Positions 1 to 4,013 of a stretch of 5,678 bases of DNA are shown here, one piece after another (the stretch's first letter is position 1; each line of letters starts with the position of its first letter). The notes beneath the pieces are model-generated. The model ran no database searches and was not told where the DNA came from. It saw only the letters and a program-made list of their open reading frames with translations. Position numbers and translations under genes: made by a program. Source of the stretch: Nitrosomaritimum sp049414205 (GTDB lineage Archaea; Thermoproteota; Nitrososphaeria; Nitrososphaerales; Nitrosopumilaceae). Location of the stretch: assembly GCA_049414205.1 (NCBI GenBank), contig JBMSGE010000082.1:1-5678 (forward strand), in the 5' to 3' direction.

Positions 1-63
1 ATACCACAACCATCTGACGACATACCACAACCATCTGACGACATACCACAACCATCTGACGAA
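1..63 (+). repeat. 21-bp tandem repeat, three copies
   Basis: Three head-to-tail 21-bp units start at 1, 22 and 43. Units 1 and 2 are identical and unit 3 differs only in its last base (C to A). The unit length is a multiple of three and the repeat lies in the TPR gene's frame, encoding IPQPSDD. Because the window opens on a unit boundary, more copies may lie to the left. Confidence 0.95.
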
Positions 64-837
64 AATAATGAAAAGAAAAATTCTAACAAAGATAATGATT
101 CTATAATACAAATTACACCTAAAGAACAAACAAACAAAAAAGAAAATAATTCTGTGATAAAAGAAACAGGAAATAACAAAGAAAAAAAATCAACGCAACC
201 AGAAACAAAAACAAAATCTGATAATCTCTCCGTCGAAGATATAGAACTTGGAAAATTGCTTAATCAAATTAATTTAGATTGTGACAGAAGTAAATACGCT
301 GATACAATTTCATATTACGACGGAATGGGACCTGCATTATACAGACTCTGTAAATTTGACAGTTCACTTGATATTTTTAGTGAAGCGCTTTCAAAAGATC
401 CCAACAATGTTGAAATTTTAACCAACAAGGGCTCTGCTTTAGGAAAATTAGGATACTTTAATGAAGCAATTCTTCATTATGATCGAGCACTATCAATAAA
501 CCCCAATTTTTTTCCTGCACTAAATAACAAAGCAAACATCCTTGCAAATATGGGAAATCATGAGGAAGCAATAACCTTGTATTCCGAAGTTTTGGGGAAA
601 AATCCAAACTATGTTACTGCCAGACAAAATCTTCAACTAGTCCTATCTGAAATACCTCAAGAAAATATCTCTACAACTCCACCAAAAAACTCTATAACAA
701 CATCTGAAAATATACAGAAAGATACTCCCACAATTAACAAACCCATCATTGAATCAAAAGAAAATCCACAAGATCTTTTTGAACAATTAGGTTCTGTGTT
801 TTCTTCTTTGGGTTCTTTGCTTGGTATTTCAAATTAA
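1..837 (+). CDS. TPR-repeat protein, 5' end missing
   Basis: The reading frame is open from the first base to the TAA at 835-837, giving 278 visible residues, so the gene starts left of the window. A GTG at 154 is in frame but is not a convincing start, because the frame continues upstream through an in-frame tandem repeat. Layout of the visible part: residues 1-21 are three IPQPSDD heptads (the last ends in E); about 22-90 is a low-complexity Asn/Lys/Glu-rich linker; about 103-204 holds three TPR units with the usual G/A/Y/P pattern (for example 'NKGSALGKLGYFNEAILHYDRA' region and the 'ALNNKANILANMGNHEEAI' unit); a Ser/Thr/Pro-rich linker follows; the last 25 residues form a hydrophobic tail with an LGSLLG pattern. 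TPR arrays form alpha-solenoid scaffolds that bind partner proteins, and the partner here is unknown. No membrane segment or signal is visible, although the repeat-rich N-terminus would suit an exported or surface-anchored protein (inference). It is separated from the ribosomal operon by a promoter. Confidence 0.85.
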   Translation: MPQPSDDIPQPSDDIPQPSDENNEKKNSNKDNDSIIQITPKEQTNKKENNSVIKETGNNKEKKSTQPETKTKSDNLSVEDIELGKLLNQINLDCDRSKYADTISYYDGMGPALYRLCKFDSSLDIFSEALSKDPNNVEILTNKGSALGKLGYFNEAILHYDRALSINPNFFPALNNKANILANMGNHEEAITLYSEVLGKNPNYVTARQNLQLVLSEIPQENISTTPPKNSITTSENIQKDTPTINKPIIESKENPQDLFEQLGSVFSSLGSLLGISN

Positions 838-861
838 TTATTACGCCTAGAGTTTCAATAA

Positions 862-871
862 ACCTATAAAG
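862..871 (+). promoter_or_regulatory. TATA box of the rpl30e operon
   Basis: The sequence CTATAAAG (864-871) lies in a 61-nt gap otherwise free of genes, after an A-rich stretch that could serve as BRE. The archaeal TATA-to-start-site distance of about 26 nt places transcription start near 892-896, only a few bases before the ATG at 899. No clear Shine-Dalgarno precedes that ATG, so the first cistron is probably leaderless or nearly so. Confidence 0.55.
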
Positions 872-898
872 CCCGGAGTAGTCGATTGAGATCAGGAA

Positions 899-1219
899 AT
901 GAGTAAGATACTAGAAAAAGCACTAAAGGATGCCTTAAAAGAAGACAAACTTACAATGGGTGCAAAGCAAGTGTTAAACTCTGTAAAAAATTCCAAACTA
1001 ATTGTTTTGTCTCAATCTGTAGAAAAAGAAATGTTTGAGAAAATTGAATCAGATGCAAAAAAAGAAAAGATACCCTTTGTTAACTTTCAAGGAACATCTG
1101 TCGCATTAGGAAGATTATGCGGCCTACAATTTAGAATATCAACACTATCATTTACATCAATAACTGATGCAAATATCAAATCAATTCTTAAAGATACAGA
1201 AACTGAGGAAACCAAATAA
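899..1219 (+). CDS. rpl30e: Ribosomal protein L30e (archaeal, eL30)
   Basis: The 106-residue product has the length and sequence of archaeal L30e, a large-subunit protein of the L7Ae/L30e/S12e/Gadd45 RNA-binding superfamily that typically recognises kink-turn RNA. Family marks visible are the 'TMGAKQVLNSVKNSKLIVLSQ' region at about residues 19-39, where the G-x-K loop contacts RNA, and 'GTSVALGRLCG' at about 65-75. The C-terminus is an acidic tail (KDTETEETK). The ATG start gives the usual family N-terminus and lies just below a TATA box. It is the first gene of the rpl30e-nusA-rps12-rps7 string. In many archaea the RNA polymerase subunit genes stand directly upstream of it; here a TPR gene does instead. 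Its TAA overlaps an ATG (TAATG) that opens a 17-codon mini-ORF. Confidence 0.93.
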   Translation: MSKILEKALKDALKEDKLTMGAKQVLNSVKNSKLIVLSQSVEKEMFEKIESDAKKEKIPFVNFQGTSVALGRLCGLQFRISTLSFTSITDANIKSILKDTETEETK

Positions 1220-1272
1220 TGAGTTATGCAGTTAATGTAGATTTAAATGAGACAGATTTTTTTCGGAGATAA
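1219..1272 (+). CDS. Possible 17-codon mini-ORF between rpl30e and nusA
   Basis: An ATG sharing its A with the last base of the rpl30e stop (TAATG) opens a frame encoding MSYAVNVDLNETDFFRR and ends at TAA 1270-1272. It fills most of the 65-nt gap before nusA and is in the same frame as nusA, ending 12 nt before the nusA ATG. Its last codons, CGG AGA TAA, form a GGAGATAA string identical to the one at the end of rps12 that acts as the Shine-Dalgarno of rps7. It could be a translated coupling peptide that carries ribosomes from rpl30e to nusA, or simply chance open sequence. I recognise no family. Confidence 0.3.
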   Translation: MSYAVNVDLNETDFFRR

Positions 1273-1278
1273 TTAGGA
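1264..1278 (+). promoter_or_regulatory. Probable ribosome-binding region of nusA
   Basis: Two purine patches precede the nusA ATG: GGAGATAA at 1265-1272, which resembles the archaeal consensus GGAGGTGAT but ends 12 nt before the ATG, and a weaker AGGA at 1275-1278 with better spacing. Which one is used is unclear. A T7 tract lies at 1257-1263, just before them. Confidence 0.4.
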
Positions 1279-1284
1279 TTTATT

Positions 1285-1749
1285 ATGGCACAATCAATCA
1301 AACTCACTACAGAACAGATGCGTATGATGTCATTGTTCCAAAACGTTACTGGTGCAACAGCAAGAGATTGTATTGATGATGAAAAACAAGACCGAGTAAT
1401 TTTTGTGGTTAACACTGGAAAAATGGGACTAGCAATTGGAAAAGGAGGCTGTCATATCAAATCACTGCAAAATATTGTAAAACGAAATGTAGAATTGGTT
1501 GAATTCGATGAAGACCCAGCAAAATTTTTGACAAATCTTTTAAATTCCAAATTAATATCTGAAGTTAAAATAAATACCCGACCTGACGGCTCAAAACAGG
1601 CAATAATCATGGTTGATCCAAGAAAGAAAGGAATAGTAGTTGGTCGTGAAGGAAGAAACGCAGAAAAAGCAAGATTGCTTGCAAAACGATATTTTGATAT
1701 AACGAGTGTACTCATCAACAGTCCTCAAAAAGCAACTTTGGAGATGTAA
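1285..1749 (+). CDS. nusA: Archaeal NusA-like transcription elongation factor
   Basis: The 154-residue product has the size of archaeal NusA, which consists of just two KH RNA-binding domains and lacks the N-terminal polymerase-binding and S1 domains of bacterial NusA. KH1 carries its GxxG loop as GKGG at residues 52-55 ('MGLAIGKGGCHIKSLQ'); KH2 carries GREG at 120-123 ('KKGIVVGREGRNAEKAR'). The opening 'SIKLTTEQMRMMSLFQNVTGATARDC' region matches archaeal NusA as I know it and supports the ATG at 1285. In the family it is thought to bind nascent RNA in transcription elongation or termination; the archaeal protein is less studied than the bacterial one. It lies between rpl30e and rps12, its conserved archaeal position. 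The only upstream in-frame codons reachable are the mini-ORF, separated by a stop. Confidence 0.93.
   Translation: MAQSIKLTTEQMRMMSLFQNVTGATARDCIDDEKQDRVIFVVNTGKMGLAIGKGGCHIKSLQNIVKRNVELVEFDEDPAKFLTNLLNSKLISEVKINTRPDGSKQAIIMVDPRKKGIVVGREGRNAEKARLLAKRYFDITSVLINSPQKATLEM
1740..1746 (+). promoter_or_regulatory. Shine-Dalgarno site of rps12
   Basis: GGAGATG lies within the last codons and stop of nusA, 7 nt before the ATG at 1754. It fixes the rps12 start at 1754 rather than at the longer in-frame ATG at 1706, which lies inside nusA. Confidence 0.65.
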
Positions 1750-1753
1750 AAAA

Positions 1754-2191
1754 ATGAGAAAATCACCACTTGGATTATTTGCAGGACGTGTCCTAAAAGA
1801 GAAAAAAAAGAAACAGAGATGGGCAATATCTAGCTACAAAAGAAGAAAATTAGGAATTGATAGAAAAGCAGACCCACTTGGAGGGGCTCCTCAGGGAAAG
1901 GGAATTGTTTTAGAAAAAGTAGGAATCGCTGCAAAACAGCCAAACTCTGCAGTTAGAAAATGTGTTAGAGTTCAATTAATTAAAAATGGAAAATCAATAA
2001 CTGCCTTCTTACCTCGAGACGGTGCAATGAACTTTATTGATGAACACGATGAAGTCCATGTGCAAGGTATGGGTGCAACACAAGGCGGTGCAATGGGAGA
2101 TATTCCAGGTGTTAGATTCAAAGTATTCAAAGTAAACGGTACTTCACTTCATGAGCTTGTAATAGGCAAGAAGGAAAAACCAAGGAGATAA
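1754..2191 (+). CDS. rps12: Ribosomal protein S12 (archaeal, uS12)
   Basis: This 145-residue protein is S12 of the small subunit, which sits at the decoding centre and monitors codon-anticodon pairing. Visible marks are a basic N-terminal extension (residues 11-33), the archaeal/eukaryotic 'GGAPQGKGIVLEKVGIAAKQ' stretch, the decoding loop KQPNSAVRKC at 61-70, the second loop PRDGAMNF at 87-94, and GDIPGVR at 115-121. Pro63 in KQPNS corresponds to the proline that is hydroxylated in the eukaryotic homologue RPS23; whether that happens here cannot be told. The start at ATG 1754 gives the expected family N-terminus MRKSPLGLFAGRV. It follows nusA by 4 nt and precedes rps7 by 2 nt, so the three are almost surely cotranscribed and probably translationally coupled. 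Confidence 0.97.
   Translation: MRKSPLGLFAGRVLKEKKKKQRWAISSYKRRKLGIDRKADPLGGAPQGKGIVLEKVGIAAKQPNSAVRKCVRVQLIKNGKSITAFLPRDGAMNFIDEHDEVHVQGMGATQGGAMGDIPGVRFKVFKVNGTSLHELVIGKKEKPRR
2183..2188 (+). promoter_or_regulatory. Shine-Dalgarno site of rps7
   Basis: AGGAGA lies in the last codons of rps12 (the AGG AGA before TAA), 5 nt before TTG 2194. This strong, well-spaced site is the main reason to accept the TTG as the rps7 start. Confidence 0.7.
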
Positions 2192-2193
2192 AA

Positions 2194-2793
2194 TTGACTG
2201 AAACACAGAATTTTCAATTATTTAGAAAATGGGACATGGACGGAATTGAAATTCATGATCCAGGACTAAGAACTGCAATTTCTCTTAGAAAACAAATTCT
2301 TCCATATACTTATGGTCGTTCTGCACTAAAACGATTCAACAAAGCAGATGTCAACATTGTTGAGCGATTATGTAACAAACTAATGCATTTTGGTAAAAAA
2401 TACGCTAAAAACACTGGACGAATGACTGGCAAAAAAGTTAGAGTGTTAAACACTGTAAAAGTTGCATTTGATATTATTTCTCTTAAAACTGGACAAAACC
2501 CAATTGAAGTTTTAGTAAGAGCTGTTGAATACTCTGCACCAAACGAAGACACTACAAGAATAGTTTATGGCGGAACAGTTTACCATGTTTCAGTTGATGT
2601 TGCACCAATCAGAAGAGTAGATTTAGCTTTAAGATTTATCGCAGATGCAATTAAAGAGGCAACTTTTTCCAATCCAAAACCAATTGAGGAGCACATGGCA
2701 GAACAACTAATTTTGGCCTCAAAAAATGATCCAAATGCTCCTTCTGTTAAAAAGAAAAACGAGCTTGAAAGAATAGCACAAGCTTCTAGATAG
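2194..2793 (+). CDS. rps7: Ribosomal protein S7 (archaeal, uS7)
   Basis: The 199-residue product is S7, the primary rRNA-binding protein that nucleates assembly of the 30S head and lines the E-site mRNA exit. Archaeal marks visible are 'LPYTYGRSALKRFNKADVNIVERLCNKLM' (about 36-64), a basic 'GKKYAKNTGRMTGKKVRVLNTV' segment, 'NPIEVLVRAVEYSAPNEDTTRI' with the following 'YGGTVYHVSVDVAPIRRVDLALRFI' (about 102-149), and the C-terminal 'SVKKKNELERIAQASR'. The length fits the longer archaeal/eukaryotic form (bacterial S7 is about 156). Translation probably starts at TTG 2194, two bases after the rps12 stop, directed by AGGAGA; no nearby ATG would keep the conserved N-terminal region intact. In many archaea the EF-1A gene follows, but here a minus-strand tRNA gene does, so the operon ends with rps7. 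Confidence 0.96.
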   Translation: MTETQNFQLFRKWDMDGIEIHDPGLRTAISLRKQILPYTYGRSALKRFNKADVNIVERLCNKLMHFGKKYAKNTGRMTGKKVRVLNTVKVAFDIISLKTGQNPIEVLVRAVEYSAPNEDTTRIVYGGTVYHVSVDVAPIRRVDLALRFIADAIKEATFSNPKPIEEHMAEQLILASKNDPNAPSVKKKNELERIAQASR

Positions 2794-2839
2794 ATTTAAT
2801 CCAGTAGCCCGAGGCAGATTCGAACTGCCGTCTCCGCCT

Positions 2840-2854
2840 ATCCACTCTTGAGAT
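2840..2854 (-). other. Anticodon-loop (37/38) intron of tRNA-Gln, 15 nt
   Basis: Removal of ATCTCAAGAGTGGAT after G37 joins CTCTGG to A38 and gives a 7-base loop CTCTGGA closed by a 5-bp stem. Position 37/38 is the standard archaeal intron site. The central helix is less clear than in the D-loop intron: the exon CTCT pairs perfectly with AGAG inside the intron, but that pairing does not place the 3' bulge where the cut is needed, so the junction structure must be relaxed. The cut could shift by one base without changing the product. Confidence 0.75.
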
Positions 2855-2870
2855 CCAGAGGGCAGAATCC

Positions 2871-2885
2871 TTGATCTAAAATTAT
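2871..2885 (-). other. Non-canonical D-loop intron of tRNA-Gln, 15 nt
   Basis: Read on the minus strand, GGTC in the D loop pairs with GATC in the intron (one G-U), forming a 4-bp central helix flanked by 3-nt bulges AAA and AAG. This is the bulge-helix-bulge recognised by the archaeal splicing endonuclease. Cutting after the second base of each bulge (AA^A and AA^G) removes ATAATTTTAGATCAA and yields a normal 9-base D loop. The flanking TCAA direct repeat means the mature product is the same for several cut positions. Confidence 0.8.
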
Positions 2886-2933
2886 TTGACCGCTAGACTA
2901 TCGGGCTACCAAAACAAAGTCAGAATGTTTAGC

Positions 2934-2941
2934 ATATAATT
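2934..2941 (-). promoter_or_regulatory. TATA box of tRNA-Gln
   Basis: On the minus strand ATTATAT is centred near 2937, about 30 nt upstream of the mature tRNA 5' end at 2907. This places transcription start near 2911, a few bases ahead of the tRNA, as expected for an archaeal tRNA promoter. Confidence 0.6.
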
Positions 2942-2952
2942 ATTTGCTGAGA

Positions 2953-3273
2953 TTACTTTATTCTAACTTCGTGAATCGCAGTAGCGTAATCACATTTAGC
3001 TTTTAATCTCATGTAGGGAATCAATCTGTAGTGAATAGAATAAAGATTGTCTTCTTTTAGTAAAATTTCTTTTTGCATTAGTGATACTAATCCTCGTGAA
3101 GTGGTTCCAACGTCTATATTTTTTTTAACACAAATCTCATCTCGTTTTTTTTGATATTGTTTTAGTGTGAAGGCAACATCATTTAATTCCAAAATCAATG
3201 GCCAAACAACTTCTGCCCAAACAAATCTTCTATTCTGAGTAGCTGATGCATACTTGCCTTTTTCACTCAACAT
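2953..3273 (-). CDS. Small conserved-type protein, possible winged-helix regulator
   Basis: I do not recognise a named family. From ATG 3273 the product has 106 residues; it is basic and has no signal or membrane segment. The middle, 'KKNIDVGTTSRGLVSLMQKEILLKEDNLYSIHYRLIPYMR', looks like a helix-turn-helix ('VGTTSRGLVSLMQKEIL', recognition-helix-like) followed by a short beta wing with a turn ('LKEDNLYSIHYRL'), as in small archaeal winged-helix transcription factors. The start is uncertain: ATG 3282 and TTG 3288 lie in the same frame. I prefer 3273 because a TATA-like GTTATAAC at 3294-3301 would start transcription near 3271-3273 and because a 9-bp inverted repeat then falls just upstream of the start rather than in the coding region. 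It is divergent from a cysteine-cluster protein gene, so it may regulate itself and that neighbour (inference). Confidence 0.7.
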   Translation of the reverse strand: MLSEKGKYASATQNRRFVWAEVVWPLILELNDVAFTLKQYQKKRDEICVKKNIDVGTTSRGLVSLMQKEILLKEDNLYSIHYRLIPYMRLKAKCDYATAIHEVRIK

Positions 3274-3280
3274 TAATAAC
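3272..3280 (+). promoter_or_regulatory. TATA-like box of the cysteine-cluster gene
   Basis: ATTAATAAC is centred about 33 nt before TTG 3309, predicting transcription start near 3302 and a leader of only a few bases. It is a weak match, supported mainly by position. Confidence 0.3.
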
Positions 3281-3298
3281 ATCTGCAAAAGATGTTAT
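3276..3298. repeat. 9-bp perfect inverted repeat in divergent promoter (operator candidate)
   Basis: ATAACATCT (3276-3284) is followed by 5 bases and then its exact reverse complement AGATGTTAT (3290-3298). It lies between the two divergent starts at 3273 (-) and 3309 (+) and overlaps TATA-like sequences for both directions, a position that suits a dimeric repressor's operator. Confidence 0.6.
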
Positions 3299-3301
3299 AA
3301 C
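3294..3301 (-). promoter_or_regulatory. TATA-like box of the small winged-helix-type gene
   Basis: GTTATAAC is centred about 25 nt before ATG 3273 on the minus strand, so the transcript would be leaderless. The sequence is itself a palindrome. Read in the plus direction it is too close to TTG 3309 to serve that gene. Confidence 0.4.
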
Positions 3302-3308
3302 TTAATAC

Positions 3309-4013
3309 TTGTCTCAAAAAGAAATCGAAGAATCTCTGAATCTTTTACAAAAGGATTGGGATGTTGACCCAATATTACGACAATTCATGCTAGGAAAAAT
3401 CACCAACGTCTCAGACTATCCTCTTAAAGTCAAGGATGTAATTTTTCACATTCCATATTTACAATCTGAAAAAAAATACATTTTGTGGAAATGCTTTTGG
3501 CCTGATTGCCACAACTGCTGTGATAGACAAGGTCGATTACCACTAACTTCTGATGACCTTATCACCATTGGAAAAGGACTCAAATATCAAAAGACATCGG
3601 ACTTTATCAAAAATGAAACATTGACTGTGACCTATAGAGAACAAGGTCCCTCAGGGCAATCAACTACAATGACTACAATTAACCTGAAAAGAAAAACAGA
3701 TGAAACCCCTCAAGATGATGGAACACACATTTCTTGCAGATTCTTAGATGATAAAGGCGGATGCAGTATGCATCCAGATCGTCCAGGTGTATGCTACTTG
3801 TATCCGTTCTCCACTTGGCTTGAAAACGAAAAAGGTATGGCAAGAGTACATGCAACCTACCAGTTCACAGGTGACTGTCCAGGATTTTATCTCTCAGATA
3901 ATTTACAAGAAATGAAAGAAGAATTTCAGGAATATTCTAAAATCATATACCAGTATAACATGGCATCAAGTCGAACAAACAGAGAAAGCTTTGCATCTAC
4001 TAATTTTAGTTAG
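3309..4013 (+). CDS. YkgJ/CxxCxxCC-type cysteine-cluster protein
   Basis: The 234-residue product carries the cysteine pattern of the YkgJ (UPF0153, zinc/iron-chelating CxxCxxCC) family. C62, C67, C70 and C71 form 'CFWPDCHNCC', followed by C143 ('SCRFLDD'), C152 and C162 ('GCSMHPDRPGVC'), the family-typical 'YPF', and C190 in 'TGDCPGF'. The eight cysteines probably bind a metal ion or an Fe-S cluster; the molecular role of the family is not settled and no enzyme activity can be claimed. It is predicted to be cytoplasmic, with a charged N-terminal helix and an acidic, helical C-terminus. An in-frame stop at 3303-3305 and no ATG before codon 27 make TTG 3309 the likely start. There is no Shine-Dalgarno, which suits a nearly leaderless transcript. 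The gene is divergent from a possible regulator, and its stop overlaps the stop of the convergent flavoenzyme gene. Confidence 0.85.
   Translation: MSQKEIEESLNLLQKDWDVDPILRQFMLGKITNVSDYPLKVKDVIFHIPYLQSEKKYILWKCFWPDCHNCCDRQGRLPLTSDDLITIGKGLKYQKTSDFIKNETLTVTYREQGPSGQSTTMTTINLKRKTDETPQDDGTHISCRFLDDKGGCSMHPDRPGVCYLYPFSTWLENEKGMARVHATYQFTGDCPGFYLSDNLQEMKEEFQEYSKIIYQYNMASSRTNRESFASTNFS

Larger units (their letters stand above)
2805..2907 (-). tRNA. tRNA-Gln (anticodon CTG) with two introns
   Basis: The minus strand folds as a tRNA only if two 15-nt stretches are removed, leaving 73 nt. Acceptor stem: 2901-2907 AGCCCGA with 2806-2812 TCGGGCT, discriminator A at 2805, no encoded CCA. D stem: GTCT with GGAT; spliced D loop AGCGGTCAA. 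Anticodon stem: CTGCC with GGCGG; spliced loop CTCTGGA, anticodon C2858-T2857-G2856. Variable region AGAC. T arm: GGCAG, loop TTCGAAT, CTGCC. The anticodon and the A1-U72 pair both indicate Gln; A1-U72 is the feature by which archaeal GatDE selects Glu-tRNA-Gln for amidation. The introns lie at the 3' edge of the D loop (2871-2885) and between positions 37 and 38 (2840-2854). The gene converges on rps7 with an 11-nt gap and has its own TATA box. Confidence 0.93.

Noticed and set aside
154..156. GTG as the start of the TPR gene
   Set aside because: The same frame is open upstream to base 1 through an in-frame tandem repeat, so the GTG is an internal valine codon.
872..898. Kink-turn or C/D-box RNA in the rpl30e leader for L30e autoregulation
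   Set aside because: The few bases between the expected transcription start and the ATG cannot hold such a structure, and no C/D or kink-turn pattern was evident.
1224..1718. Minus-strand open frames opposite rpl30e/nusA (1224-1415, 1452-1718)
   Set aside because: They are antisense to the well-recognised nusA gene, have no family features, and arise from its codon pattern.
1706..1753. N-terminal extension of S12 from ATG 1706
   Set aside because: It would overlap nusA by 44 bases and adds residues not found in S12, while ATG 1754 has a Shine-Dalgarno and the family N-terminus.
2310..2552. Minus-strand open frame opposite rps7
   Set aside because: It is fully inside a conserved ribosomal protein gene and its translation has no recognisable features.
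2805..2907. tRNA-Glu or a tRNA pseudogene
   Set aside because: The anticodon after splicing is CTG and the first pair is A1-U72, as in Gln; all stems pair fully once two introns are removed, so it is not decayed.
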